Source: Branchiostoma lanceolatum
Lineage: Eukaryota > Chordata > Leptocardii > Amphioxiformes > Branchiostomatidae
NCBI RefSeq assembly: GCF_035083965.1
Contig: NC_089739.1
Coordinates: 7,552,001-7,616,000 of the forward strand
Length of the DNA stretch: 64,000 bases
Direction: 5' to 3'
A model generated the notes under the pieces. That model had not been told where the DNA came from and made no database searches. It worked only from the letters and a program-made list of their open reading frames with translations. Shown in pieces: positions 23,501-35,694 of the stretch. The position numbers were made by a program, and so were the translations under genes. Position 1 is the first letter of the stretch. Every line of letters begins with the position of its first letter.

Positions 23501-26500
23501 TCATTTTGCTAGATATTGTTACATTTAATTTCATGCCACATTTTCTTCTTTTTCTTCTGCTAAGCAAAATTTCTGAATTCAGGACAAAAAGCTTTGTCTT
23601 CAATGTTATGACAAGAGCATCATGTTATGACTTGTGTCTTTATGTTATGACTTGACTGTTACCTTGCTACGAGTTAGTGATTTTGCCAAAAAAAGGTTTG
23701 CAGAAATTTATTCCTTGTACCAACAGAATGCTTTCAAATTTATAAGCTTTATATGTTATGACTTGTATTCAAGTAAAGATACTAAAAATGCCACGTCATA
23801 TAATACAACAGTAACACACATGATGCAATGCTAGTACTAGTAGCAAGGTAGTGTTTACATTGTATGTTTTCAAGGTAGTCACATGCAGTAGTTTGATGCT
23901 GCCAGTTTTGTAATAAAAGATTACATCAGACTCCAGTGCGAAACAGAATCACATGCTACGTTGGTGAAGGTTAGACATCCAGGTAATAAGATACGCCAAA
24001 AATAATTACTCAAGCAACTGGATAAGATTTTGAAACAGTCAGACGTTTCAGACAGTATCCACTGTCTTTCGTCAGTGACTAACGATAGGGCTGAGAACAC
24101 CAGCTTTATACCAAAACTCTGAATAGATATGTTAATGAGGTAAAGACAATTTAGGATGTCTTGAAGTAGTCTTCAAAAAGAAGATTAATTCAAGACAAAG
24201 TTTATGCCAATAGTTCAATTAGCTACTGTTGTTCTAGTACAGTAACTAAATGTTGCTCGTCCGGGGGTGGGGGGTGGGGGGCAGTGCATTATCCCAGGTG
24301 CCTGAAAGTTGAACGCGTAGACCCCCTTTCCTGTTGAGGGCGGGGTTGTACATCCTCTCATATATTGCTTCTCTACTTCCCCGTTCGAACCAGCGTTCTT
24401 CACGATCTAGGATGTCCGTGGATTCGAAATTGAATGAGTGTCCCTGGTTGTGTTTTAGATGGTGGTAAATGGCAGAGGAGTAGCGGTTAGCGCTCTTTCT
24501 GCAATGTTCCTTGTACATGCTGTTTATGTTTTCAACTTCAAGGGAGTCACAAGATAATTTGTTTGAAATACTAACAGTTATTACAGTTTTGTAATAAAAG
24601 ATTACATCAGACTTCAGTTCAAAACAGAATCACATGCTGTTTATGTACACTCCGGTCCTGTGACCAGAAATTGCCCTCCTCTTACACATTGAATGATGCA
24701 ACACCCCGCCCCAACAGGCCACCCCCACGCCCCCCTTATTTGCATAATGAAGTATGCGACCTTCGTGGCCATCTAACCCAATTCGCTCGTAACGCTCGCA
24801 GGAACTATCGCTAAACGATGCAATCTCGTTGAAATTTCCAGAGCGGCCTACAAGCTTGCTAGGATAACTGCACTCTGAACAAATGACATTAGGAAATTTG
24901 CAAATTTGACTTTTATACAACCTAATTACAAACATTTTCAGTAGGGCAGCTTTTAATAAAGGAAATCTACAAGTACAACTGTTGCGTTCTGATAATGGTA
25001 AGAAATAAGACATTTCAAAACAACTCTAGATAGTGATCCTCTAATAATTTTGGAACAGAATGACAGGGAAAAGGGACGGGTAATGGTTTGTAGATACTAT
25101 TGTAATGACTAGTTCTACCGGAAAACCATTTACAGAGGCATGTTGTTGCACAAGTCAGGAGGGTTTAGTCATTGTGTATCATCAGTTTACCAACAAAAAT
25201 TGGCTTGATTTTGAAGCCAAGCTGCAGCAGAATCCAATTAACACATACATTCTAATCAAATTAATTAGGTTTTAAATGTCGCAGAGGTTAGGAGAGAGGG
25301 GAGTATGTTGAGAGTTGGTGTGAAGTTTTGTCGGATGATGTCATTATCCACATTGCCACATCACAATGTTGGGTGTGAGGCTGACTGTAACAGCTGGGTA
25401 TACTGTGTGATACACACTCTTGGAATTATTGATCAAACTGGAACGAAATCTTGGATGTGGATGAGCAACAACGATTTTGGAGTAAAAAGTCTAATATTGT
25501 AGCAAGTTGTAAGTAAGTAGTAAGTTGTCAATTTTGATAAATACACATAATTTTGCAGTCCTACTTGTAGAGGAGTTTTGCAGTGACATTACATGTAAAA
25601 ACTTTTCAAAGGAACAAAAAAAGTTAAGCTGTAAAAACTCTAAGTTCAAAACTCCTGGTGAAACTCAATACTGAATTTGAATCATTTGAATTCTGAAGAA
25701 AACAGAAGGACAGTGGCAAATTAAATGTATTTACTTCTTGTGTTAGAACAAGGTTAACTAGCAACAGATGAACTTTCAGGCAAACATAAGTTCTTTTGCA
25801 AAGACTCGATTACTATTAGACATCCAGGTAGTAAAAGTAAGATACTGTACACAAGTTACTCAAGCAACTGGATAGATTTGAAAACCGTTCGATGTTTCAG
25901 ACAGCACAACTTGTTTTGGTCAAAAAAGATTTCCCCCTCATTTCCCTATGTACTTTCAAAATGCACTTCCTTATTGCGTTAGACTTTAGAACAACGTTTT
26001 ACCTCTGTAAAACTACCAACACAGACGAACTTTCAACCTAACCAAAGCTGATTTCCCCTTCCTTTCCCCATGTGTACTTTGTAATGGCTCAGTTCCAAGT
26101 GTTTTGCTCAGGTAATAATAGGTGTGATGCAACCGTCTGAAATCCAAAGTGTACACAACGTCACCTGACCATCGCAACGTTTGTTCTAGGTGTAAACCGA
26201 GTTGGGTGAGTCATTCCCGCCGTTGGTTATTAACAGAAGTCAGTGCGCTGGTCGGGCGGTAAACAATACGCCGCCGCGTGCTTGGGTCAGCAAAGGTGCT
26301 ACGTTGAGAACGGAACTAAACTGGAGGATTGCACAACCACAATAGTCACAACGCCTCTGCTTTTAACTATATTGCCATATTATACAACTTTATGGTGGTG
26401 TCTCTTTTTTCACAGGTTTACATCCTACCTTTTCTGGGGTGTTCTAAGAATTGCACAACCAGGACAGTTACAATGTTTCGGCTTTCAGCTATGTTGCCCA

Positions 26501-29500
26501 ATAGTCTTAGATTATACAACTTTCAACTTTCAGGTGTTCTCAGCTTCTTACCTTCTTGTTAACAGGTGTATATCCAACATTTTCTGGGTTTAACATTGCC
26601 TTGTAGTTATCATACTCTTTCTGTTATTCTAGGACTACCTCATCAGACCTTTTTGATGAATCATTTCCAGAACGATCAATAAAAAGTTTGGACATTTTGT
26701 CGTGATCTTAGTCACGACTTGCACAATCAAAGGATAAAAACGTTGGGAGTGAAGCTTGTTCATATTCTTCTCAGTACTAATCTACACACACATGATTGCA
26801 CATGACTAACTCAAGTAATGCCCTGTGACTTCCTCCTTAGAAATCCAGCCTGTGTCTAAGACTGACTTCTTCTGTGAAGTTGTCACGAAAACTTCTTGGC
26901 AAGAAAGAAGTCTTGGCACCACCTTGGATAAACTTCTCCTTCTGTTTTGTCCACAAGTCACGAGGAATTAGATTAAAGATATGACTAGTAGAAGACTGAA
27001 TGGTTTTGTTCTGTGTAAGCGTGGGGGAGAAATGACTCACGTAGCGACAGCAGTACCAAGCCCCTTTGACAGGTATGGTCACCTGTGCTTTGCAGGTACA
27101 AAGGTGTGTTTCCTGTACAAGTGACTTAGTAATTTACGGCTCAAGTAGCCCCCAAATTTGAAAGAAAAGGCTACATTTACCACACATACGCAAGCAACTT
27201 TTCTACAGTTCTACCTATCCGCTTGAACTTCTTTTCCCCAAGCCCCAAACATATTTTCAGAGGTTCCCTCCCTATTTTGCTGTATATTCAGTTCAAAATA
27301 CTCTATTGAAATCACATTTCCAATGCTCTAGGTTGCTTACAGAGAGAATCTTGAAATGCATGAAAGAAGTTTTTCTCCTTTGACGAACTAAGATGAAACA
27401 AGAGGTTTTGATACATCAAACAGTAGACAATTTTTTGCGCTCTAAGAAAGAAACCCAGCTGTATTAAACTGGCAGGGGTTTTCCGAAAATTACCGCCAAG
27501 GACACACAAAAGATGTAATGTTCCGGTCAGAAACGAAGCTTCCTGCCCTGGAGGCAAAGTCGTGACAGGCGAATGTCTTCAAATCCTTCTACTGTGGTTT
27601 GAAATATCTCCACACAAAAACTGGGACTTACTTTCTAAAACCCTAATTTCTATGGCGTCAAACAGGGAGTTATTTTAAAGCTGTTTCCTGAATGACTAGC
27701 AAAGAAAACAAAATTTAAAAACTGCCAATTTTCTGTTTTTGTAAAAAATACTGCTTTTTCTTTCTTTATTGTATATTGTAAGATATACAGCTGCTTTGTA
27801 AGGTGCCAGTTGGGGATGTGGATTTGGAGATACTACAGTGTTATAATACACAACAACTCATTTTGTACAAGGGTGCTAAGTGAATTTTGCTACTGGCACA
27901 AGGGCCGTCATTTTCACTTCAAAAGGGGGCTGGTGGCTGCAAATTGGAGGCACCAGTTCTCAACTAGGTGTCAATTGTAGAATTTCAGACTCAATTTACT
28001 TCCAAAAACAAACAATAGGACCATAAAAGCACTAAAAAAGCAACACTTTCTCAGGCTTTTTAGTACTCTGGTTCGTCTACAATGTGATCAAGCTTGGTTG
28101 ATTCATTGTTATCTTTTTTTTCTCCTTTTCTTTTTTTCCCTGATTGAAAAGACAGTGTGTGTGTGGCAGGTGCATCCTCTATAAGCAAATCTTTTATTCA
28201 ACACTGGGGTTGAATATTCATAAGGTAGCATGTCCATCCTTTTTTCCTGATAAAAAAAGCAGCTTGCATTGTCCCTAAAAACATTGTATTCCTACACCTT
28301 GCCTTAGAAATAAGTTGCATCTTCCGTATGAAAAATGGTTGCATTTCGTCATCAACTGAAATACATTATCCTTGCATTTTGTTTCTAGATGATGCTCGTT
28401 TGTATCTTACAATACCAGCTAGTCCTCTTCTATTTTCAAGCGGTTCTCATCTTTTTTTCTAATCTCTAAAAACACTTTCCTAAAACAGCCACACCACACA
28501 CAGAGGCCCTCTACCACTAAAAACTGGTGCGTAGCGAGTTCTGTTTGCCCTACTAACGTTTCATGCGTCCATTCATGGTATAGGAAGCGGGAAGGCACGG
28601 ACAAAAGGTGACCAATGGGGGCAGGACAAAGACTTGGCTGTGCAGCATGTTTGCGCTGTGAAAACTGCCATGTCGCATGGCTTCCCTAATAGAGCGCTAG
28701 TTTGTTGACTGTTCAATCTAAGAGGTTTAGGACAAGCCACCTTGCCTCATCGCGTACTGTATTTCATCACATACCGGTAGATAATCGAACTTCTTCGATG
28801 AAGTTGTTGTAATGTAACGACAGGTACAGAAGAAAGGATACAGAGAGCAGGTACTATAGTGTTGTGGAAAAAACAATTGGAAATCTGATATACATATTTT
28901 TTCACCTTTTACAGCTGCGCAAATGCTTGTAAAGCTGCCAATAGTAATTCCGAGCAGACTGGTTCCGAAAGACGAGTTGGCTTTTGGATTGAAATCCTCA
29001 AATTTGAAGTAATTTTACTTCTATCGTTTTATCGGTAGTAGAGGATGGGTGCAAAAGCACTTTCACTTGTAACCCAAATCATACAGAAATAGTATAGCCA
29101 TTTTAGAAACGTTGAGCGTTGAATTTCACAAATTAGGCCGAACCGTAGGTAACTTAAAATATATGTCGTAACTACGCTGCAATCTGGCATCATTTCACAA
29201 CGATTTCCTGTTAGGAAATATTCGCCTTTCCAAAATCAAGGTTTGAAGTCTTTTGAGGCATCAAATTATGGCACTTGAAAACTCAGATTTGATTTTAAAA
29301 ATTATCATTGGAAAACCAAGAAATAAGCTAAACTAATAACACTGATGAATATAAGTTTTTGTAGCCTGGAACTCACCTTACACACATACTCTTCTTCTGT
29401 TAGTGTGTGAATGGCCTCGAACAGGCCCCCGTCCAGCTGCTTGGTCAGTAGGTACTGCCCGATGACCGACACATTCTCCTCCTGCTCTTGTGGAAAGCAT

Positions 29501-29625
29501 GGCGGACTGCTAGGACTGAGGACGGGACTAGAGGGAGAACAACTTAGATCGGGTGGTGGGTCGCATGGTACCGTCTTATAGTTCTCATCATGGATCGGGA
29601 TGGGATTCGAGCGGTATATGTTCAT
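14588..29625 (-). CDS. TRIB: Tribbles pseudokinase (ortholog of TRIB1/TRIB2)
   Basis: Three coding exons on the minus strand: 29625-29377, 23346-23054 and 15059-14588, phases 0 and 2, 337 residues (human TRIB2 343). Exon 1 starts [11 protein letters not shown], very like vertebrate TRIB2, then a Pro/Ser-rich segment and the start of the kinase fold, ending EEYVCK (the beta-3 lysine, K83). Exon 2 carries the altered catalytic loop LRDLKLRKF (166-174). Exon 3 carries SLE in place of DFG (188-190), the hallmark [12 protein letters not shown], the HPWF motif near 299-302 for MEK1 docking, and the COP1-recruiting tail DQIVPDW (320-326). Tribbles proteins are scaffolds that bring substrates such as C/EBP factors to the COP1 ubiquitin ligase and modulate MAPK and AKT signalling. 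The start agrees with the family. It is probably the single pre-duplication gene. Confidence 0.95.
15058..15185. repeat. Tandem duplication spanning the Tribbles exon 3 acceptor
   Basis: A 49-bp unit at 15058-15106 (real acceptor side) recurs at 15137-15185, both containing GGGAAACAAGAA and ending TAATAACAAATCAC. A third partial copy lies near 15278-15300. Each copy carries an acceptor-like pyrimidine tract plus CAG on the minus strand. Confidence 0.75.
15817..15935. repeat. Dispersed repeat, copy 1 (copy 2 at 21006-21110)
   Basis: Both copies share AGATAATC or AGATAATT followed by TTTCCCATTGACACAAGCAT, then AAGAATCCTGTCTACA and CCACACAGACCAGATTTTAT. Same orientation, 5.2 kb apart inside one intron. 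Confidence 0.75.
17092..17412. repeat. Two-copy tandem duplication, period about 178 bp
   Basis: 17092-17238 and 17271-17412 share CCTTTTCCTTTT, CCCATCCACATCCT, AATGGAACAGCCCAAGA and CTTTCCACATCCAC in order. Confidence 0.8.
17642..17903 (+). repeat. Two-copy tandem duplication of a Penelope-like 3'-end fragment, period 154 bp
   Basis: 17642-17749 and 17796-17903 share AATTTATCCAGTGGCTTGGT and end CTGGATGTCTAACCTTCATC. That ending also terminates the hammerhead-bearing element at 59615-60054, so these are truncated members of that family. Confidence 0.7.
18955..19022 (-). mobile_element. tRNA-derived SINE head fragment
   Basis: Minus strand begins CATAGTCCAGTGGTCAGTGA and retains a recognisable B-box region (GTGAGTTTGAATCC). 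Related to the copy at 7965-8132. Confidence 0.5.
20322..20488. repeat. Two-copy tandem duplication, period about 90 bp
   Basis: 20322-20396 and 20410-20488 share CTGCGGTAA or TTGCGGTAA, a TTTTTATAT run, AAATATTG and ATATATCATGGATTCA. Confidence 0.8.
21006..21110. repeat. Dispersed repeat, copy 2 (copy 1 at 15817-15935)
   Basis: Direct-orientation relative of the block at 15817-15935 and slightly shorter; the sequence between the two landmarks is reduced by a few bases. Confidence 0.75.
24036..24081 (-). ncRNA. Hammerhead-ribozyme-like motif in the Penelope-like 3' region
   Basis: Minus strand, 5' to 3': UAGUCA (stem I), CUGACGA core, one A, AGACAG loop CUGUCU (perfect 6-bp stem II), GAA, ACGU (two-pair stem III, palindromic), C (cleavage position), UGACUG (stem I, six pairs including one G-U). 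This is the minimal type I hammerhead arrangement described for Penelope-like elements, where a very short stem III suggests activity as a dimer. Identical at 59655-59700 and 59933-59978. Confidence 0.6.
24246..24518 (-). pseudogene. Penelope-like retroelement C-terminal fragment (GIY-YIG endonuclease side)
   Basis: The minus-strand frame reads [20 protein letters not shown], then [20 protein letters not shown], then [18 protein letters not shown]. This matches the C-terminal segment of GIY-YIG-bearing Penelope-like retroelement proteins (pattern H.F.F...ILDRE..W..R..KEAI......LNR..G). The reverse transcriptase and most of the GIY-YIG core are missing, so it is a 5'-truncated dead copy. A hammerhead-like motif follows 165 bp downstream on the same strand, as expected for a Penelope 3' repeat. 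Confidence 0.6.
25815..25920 (-). mobile_element. Decayed Penelope-like 3'-end copy
   Basis: Shares TAGACATCCAGGTA, ACTCAAGCAACTGGATA and GTTTCAGACAG with the element at 23958-24200, but the ribozyme core is truncated. Confidence 0.55.
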
Positions 29626-30600
29626 AAGGAGCTCTTGCTCTTTCCGCCTGATGGAAAAACGGCTGCAAGAACGAGACTAGGAAATATATTGCAACAAAAT
29701 TTCGAGCAAAACAAATTACTCAAGAGTTAGGCGAGGGTGCCGATAAATTCGTTGGAATGTTGGAAAAAAGTTGAAGCTTTTTTTTTGACGAGTCAGGATT
29801 CAGGAAATGTCCTCGTGTGAGTCGATTTCACAATCACAATAGACAACAGTCAGTCCCGCGAGGCTTTTTTTAGTTGTGCGTAGCAGCAAAATGGCAAAAC
29901 ATTAAACAAGAAATATCTTGTCGTCACAATAGTTCGAACATCGAGTCTTGGTCGTTGCAGTTCGGTCTCGATAGTTTTTCCTTGCGAAAAGGAATAAATT
30001 CCTGGGGAATACTAGAAAGTTCGCGAGGCTCGTGCTGTGCACGTTACACCATACACACACTCCGCTGTCTTTGTTGGCAACGCAACGTGGCTAAAATTTA
30101 TGCCACGAGAGACGAGACCAGAAAACCTTGTGACGAACCTCAGCCCTTTGCCACAAAGTGGCGAGTCCAGCTGCGATGGAAAATGTCCTAGGAAAAATTG
30201 CGATCCACAGTGGCAACAATGACTATGTCTCAAGATCGGAAGGCGTTGCGCAAGACGTGAATCACCCCCTCCGTGCTGCTTACAACGTAACGTCCTTCGC
30301 AAAATGGCCGGACCTCAGACCAGGGTAGGCCCCAACTCCTCTCTTCCTTTCGGCTCTGGATGCCTTTATTTCGGGATCGGCGATGCTCTGAAGCTCCACG
30401 ACACTCCGTAGGCTTGAGTTGAGCTAGCCGAACTAACCGGGCTGGCCCGATCTTCCCGGCCGACCCCGAATTAGAGGCAGAACTGACGGTAAGTACGGCC
30501 CTCCATGGCGCTACCTGCGTGTCCTGCCTGGTCTGAAACCTCCCCTCCCCTTCACCACACGGCACCGCCTCACAGCTACACGTCAACATATATCACTCCG
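29626..30600 (-). promoter_or_regulatory. Tribbles 5' UTR and CpG-richer upstream region
   Basis: Immediately upstream of the Tribbles ATG the composition rises in GC and CpG, especially 30010-30590, compared with the AT-rich introns. Long open frames there (for example minus 30230-30589) reflect composition and match nothing known. No TATA box or unique start site could be fixed. Confidence 0.35.
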
Positions 30601-33600
30601 CCACACAAGTGTCTGCGCCAATTTTTTTCCTGGCAACGTCAGTTAGATTTTCTTATCAAAATGCACGAGTCGTCGAATCGTCTTATGGTTAGTTAGTGAA
30701 GTCTAAAAATGTAGTAGGACATTTCTGTTTCTACTTCGCACTTCAAGTTCGCATTTTAGATATAACGTTAAATATACTACTATAAAAAGACGGTAACATC
30801 ACTCTTTGCCAGCTAGTTTTCCTCAGCGAAATCCCCCCCAAAAATCTTTAACTACACGTATTTCTCCTCTTCGAAATCACCATGGTTCATCTTTTTAACT
30901 TTTAATCAAATCTCTTGAAACTTCATTGATTCGCGTATCAAAGCTACCCAAAAGCACAAAAAAATCAATATTTCATTTATTTCCAACCAACGTCATCAAT
31001 TTGCTAGCTTTGAAACCTAAAACAATATTATGAATATAAGCAATCAAATACGCAACGAACAAGTAAAGAATGACTCCGAATTTTCTTGTAAAGTTGTAGA
31101 TCTATATCTTTCAGACTTTCACACAAAACATCTTTGAAACGGCTGCGTCATCATAAAGGCATTTGTTTATACTGGCAACGTCAAAGCATCCACGTCTTTT
31201 TTGGCCTTGTTTATCTTAGAGAATTAGTAACGTTACTGAGTCATATGTCATGTATGTTGAAGTACTTCCTTTCTGGGTCTATTTTCTTTGCGTGGAAGGT
31301 CGCGGAGTGAGTGAAAAAGCCTGCCAAATGTTCGGCTCTTGCATCATTACAGTGATGACGCAATGACAAAGATTGAAAACGTCTGGGATAGTCGTACTGC
31401 AACTGTCTACGGGGGTGTGAGATATGTGGACTTTTCAAATCATAGAGCCATTTGGACATATCATAAACATGCATTTTTGCTTGACATGTTTTAAAATTAC
31501 TTGTAATAGACATAAAGTATCTATTGCTGAGAAACAACGTTTCTTTCTAGTGACATTTGATAAATTCATAATTTTGCACACCCATCTTCTTCTTGGAATC
31601 TTCTACTGTTTTATTTGGCGGGCTTCTCCCATATTAGGCCATTGACTGGCTTGTCGTTGCAACATCGCGCGCGAAAACGGCGGACTATACCAATTCATTA
31701 AACGGACAAAATGGTATGGTATTTTATAGACAACTATTTTTATCTCTAAATAAAAATTATTTATGTCAAAATAATGATACAAAAATAAAATGTTCAGTAA
31801 ATTTTCAATACGTTAATATTTCAAGATATTCAGCTAAGTCGATGAAATTACGTTTCATGTTTTTGCGACCCCTATTTGCCTATCAACGTTTAATGGTTCA
31901 CTACCACAACAAAGCGGGAAAGAACGTGCCGCGCTCTGATTGGTGGATAATGTAAGGCGTGCCAAAGGCCGGTAGTGGGTACAGGTCCTTTGGGGGCGGT
32001 CTTTCCAATCAATCACTCGTGACGCAGGAAGGTTTGGCGGTTGACACGGTAGCGGTGACGCAATATCATGTCCTACAGACATTTGGCCATTGGTGGTTTG
32101 TTACTGGTTGCATCATACGCAGATCGCATGATCTTGTGACGAATGCTGACGTGTGCACCTATGTTCAATGTTAGAGGATGCAACCCGGATCGGACCAAAT
32201 ATAACGATTGTAGAACTATAAATAGCTAAAGACTCAAACAAAAATACAAACAAACAAATAAATAGACAAGTCTCTCGGTAGACTTTACCTCAATACAGTG
32301 GATGGGTCACCTTTAATTAATGTATATAACTATAGCGAGACGATTGTACTTTCCGTTTATAAAATACTACCATAATCGACCAGATCTTGCATCGTCTTGG
32401 CTTGGGGAGGAGGGCACTTCAAGTAGAGGTCGTCACAAAATTGTCTTCGTCGGGTTAGCGAGACGATTATACTTTCGTTCGTTTATTCGTCTTAATTAAT
32501 AGCGATCAGATCTTGAAAGGGGGAGGGCGCTCAGAAACCACCACAAAGGAAATGTACCCCCAGTCGGACATCTGCTTGAAGATTAGATACAAGTGCGACT
32601 GATCCTTGTTAGCAGTACTGCCATATTCTGACAGGGGGCAATGCTAAACTGGGCTTGCAGCCTTGCACAGAAAGAACGAATCTCCGAGGCTGAAGCAGAT
32701 GTTGGGTTGGACAATTTTATCAAATTTTCTGACCGACTGGCTTTCCTGAGGGCCTCTAGCCTCCTTTGCAGGCTTTCTGCCTGGTGCCGGCCGTTTATTT
32801 TATAGGCCAGCGCTGATGCTCGCGATTTTCAACATATCGGGGCCAGGTTACTAGTATTTTGTAGCCTGGAGTCTTTTGTAGCCTGGAGTCCAGCCTTATT
32901 AGCTAGCTTTGGTCCGCTCCCAACAACCAAAGCTAACAAGGCTGGACTCCAGGCTACAAAAGAAACTACATGGGCAGAAAGCCTGTTGTTATTATACTCG
33001 TAGCTATAAAGGTACATGTAACGTTAGATATGAAGATAGAGATTTAATGCTTTTCTGTTTCCGGATTTCTTTCTGACAAAGATCTAGTATCGGTCATAAA
33101 GCTAAAGACTAACTGTGTAGCATGCCGCTATAAGAAATACGATTATGTAAAACATAGAGTCAATGAAACTGAGTAAAAAAAGACAACTCAACATATCAGG
33201 AAAGTAAAGTTTAATCTACAGAGCAGAGTCAAAACAGTAACAAGGTATGTGCTCTTAATTGAAGAAGATAGAGATATCTGCTTGTATCACATTCTTGTGC
33301 ATCATATGTTATTATCATGATCATATCAGTTTGAATCATTCTTCTGTTGCAAAATCGAAAGTGTTTACACGAAATTTCCAGGTGGTAGCACTGGTATGTG
33401 ATCTGTAACATTACAAAGTCCGCGAATATTTCATACTATGATCTCCTAGGCCGGGGGGCGGGCGAACTGGCTGTGGTAGGTTAATATATTTGAATTTGCA
33501 ATACTTCGTATAATGAAATTGTAGCTTGATGTCTAAATACAAATATTTTCGATATTGGCCATACCTATAGCGTTGGATACTTACTGAAGATAGAGTGGAG

Positions 33601-35694
33601 AGTTTTCTAAGAAAATTGGAAGATGATATGCATTATTTAATAGTGTATACCGTAGGCTTTGCTTTTATCTAACTACGGCTGAAAACAAATATAACTCTGA
33701 TATACTCCATATCAAACTCATTGGGTTGCTGGAAAAAATAGTAACTGGCCAAATATAGGGTGAAGACGTTGTAGGAGTTAGCCGACCATAGAGCCACACA
33801 TAGGCAACCCAGGCTGACAAATCATTCCGCCTATCCGGTTTTAACAATCTTTTTTACAGCAGCCCAAAGAATCCGGTACATATTATAACTCTGCTGCCAG
33901 TACTAATCTTTGGTACCGATAATAACTTTATGATTTGAAATGCTCACTTTAATTTCAAACTAAACCAAGCACACCTGCAAAATATTACATACTATTTGAA
34001 TTATTCGTGATATATGTTGTATAATTTTGAAAAATATTACTATAACTTGGTAATAGCATTGCTACAGTTTATTGGCTATATAAGGCGGTTCGATACGAAG
34101 TTTTGTTGCTTTTGAATTAAGATATGTTGGATGGTCCAAAGACAATGGTTGGTTGTTTTCTTTTTTTTCTGTGATGTTGAAAATGGGTTTAAGTATTGTC
34201 ATAGTTTTATAGGGGTATCGTTCAATGTGTGAGGTGTCCTGAAAATGCAAATTAGACACATCTATGCAAATAACATACATGACTTGTGCCCGCTGGATGA
34301 CTTTGTGCGAACCGCCCTATTCTAAAGATCACACAGTTCACAAATATGGCTTCTTGGCTTTCCGATTTGTTTTGTTCACTGCTTTTCTCTCCAAATGAAA
34401 CGAAATGAAAGATTAGAATTTGAATAAGTCGATTTTGTTCCTTCAGCCTAATAATCTGGCCGTATAGACCACAGAGAACCAAGTCACATATGCGGTGTGA
34501 TCATTGCTATATATAAATATATGTATATCTACATGGATTTGCATAATTATATCATAATATTAGAATTTTTATGAATATTAATATCCTCATCACCGAACAA
34601 AATTTTTTACGGGAGGGGGTCACGACGTCACCATCCAACCGGAGATGACGCAAACAGCTTTTTTTGTCCTTTACAAAAACCACAACAAGTAAATAAGACC
34701 AAACCATTTTTTTTTTCAGAAAACTGATTGAATTAAAGGCTTATGCAATCAACCAATTCAGGGAATCTTAGGTTGCTCCTCAAAGCATATTCCAGTCAAA
34801 CAACTCAAATTAAATTTAACAGTCAACTGGCCACTCGGAAATTGGGTAGTAATTCCAAATTTGGTAATGAAGACATGGGCCGTATGATTGGTCGCTTTTT
34901 GGTCAGGAGGGAAATTCAAAGTGATGTCACTTCATCTTAAGGAGACCAATTTAGTTTTGTTTCTCTAGGAAACTTACAAAATTAGTAGCCTCCTTAGGAA
35001 ACTAAACGAGTCAGGCTTTTTTTGTCCGCAAGAAACCGAGTACAACTAGAATTCTGTCATCAGAAAAAAGCACATTATAAACCCCAAAAAGCCCGATTCG
35101 TAGAGTATGCTAAGGAGGCTACAAAATCAGAGCAATATGAACCTTTGGTGTGTGACATAAATTTGGTTCAAACAACTCCTTACAATAAAACGTCAAGTTC
35201 AAAATGACCATATATAGGACGGACTAAGGAACATAAGGGGGTATAGATTTCACCAAGGCGGCTTTCAGCGTATATTGTACTATGAAGTTCCTTTCTATAA
35301 CTGTTAAAATTTGTTGTCATTCACTGCATAGTTCAATAGATAGAACACCATCAGCAATAAAGAATGGGAGTTTTAAGTATGACCAGGCTCTAATGCTACT
35401 AGGACTACCTCCTCTGATATTTGTCCGTCATCTATCTCAAAGAACGCCACATAGAAGAAAAAACTACGATTACATTAGCCTCTTGTAGCTATAACTTATT
35501 CTATTCTGTAGACAGGCCTCTTATTATGTTTGAAAGATGCAAAGGAAAATATGCAAATACTAGCAACAGATTCTATTCAATGTTTACTGGCGGTTGCTTA
35601 CTTCTAGCTTGAACAATAGGTTTCTATGGCTTCTTCCATCACATATAATATCGTCCTCTTGATGTTCTTTTGGCCAATTGAGCTGTCGTGCCAT
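30601..35694. other. Intergenic between Tribbles and cysteine-rich gene A
   Basis: No exon recognised. It contains the hairpin at 32873-32962 and AT-rich stretches. The plus-strand frame at 35282-35488 has a weak resemblance to a LINE reverse transcriptase tail (KYDQALMLLGLPPL) that I do not trust. Confidence 0.45.
32873..32962. repeat. Hairpin, arms about 40 bp
   Basis: Left arm 32873-32913 and right arm 32926-32962 are reverse complements with a few differences. Outer ends are CTTTTGTAGCCTGGAGTCCA and its complement. Part of the left arm is repeated just before it (32857-32873). Confidence 0.8.

Larger units (their letters stand above)
23958..24583 (-). mobile_element. Truncated Penelope-like element in Tribbles intron 1
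   Basis: This insert lies between two 55-bp direct repeats (23903-23957 and 24584-24638, 52 of 55 bases identical). It contains the GIY-YIG fragment and, downstream of it on the minus strand, the block also found at 59615-60054. Confidence 0.6.
23347..29376. other. Tribbles intron 1
   Basis: About 6 kb without exons. The main content is a Penelope-like element remnant at 23958-24583 flanked by 55-bp direct repeats and a degenerate relative at 25815-25920. Other reading frames (for example plus strand 26243-26593) show no recognisable domain. Confidence 0.6.

Noticed and set aside
26243..26593. 116-residue plus-strand ORF in Tribbles intron 1
   Set aside because: No recognisable domain and no splice context; random open frame.
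30230..30589. 119-residue minus-strand ORF upstream of Tribbles
   Set aside because: In the CpG-richer upstream region; no domain, low complexity, and composition alone explains its length.
35282..35488. LINE-like peptide KYDQALMLLGLPPL
   Set aside because: Only a dozen residues resemble reverse transcriptase tails, with nothing consistent on either side.
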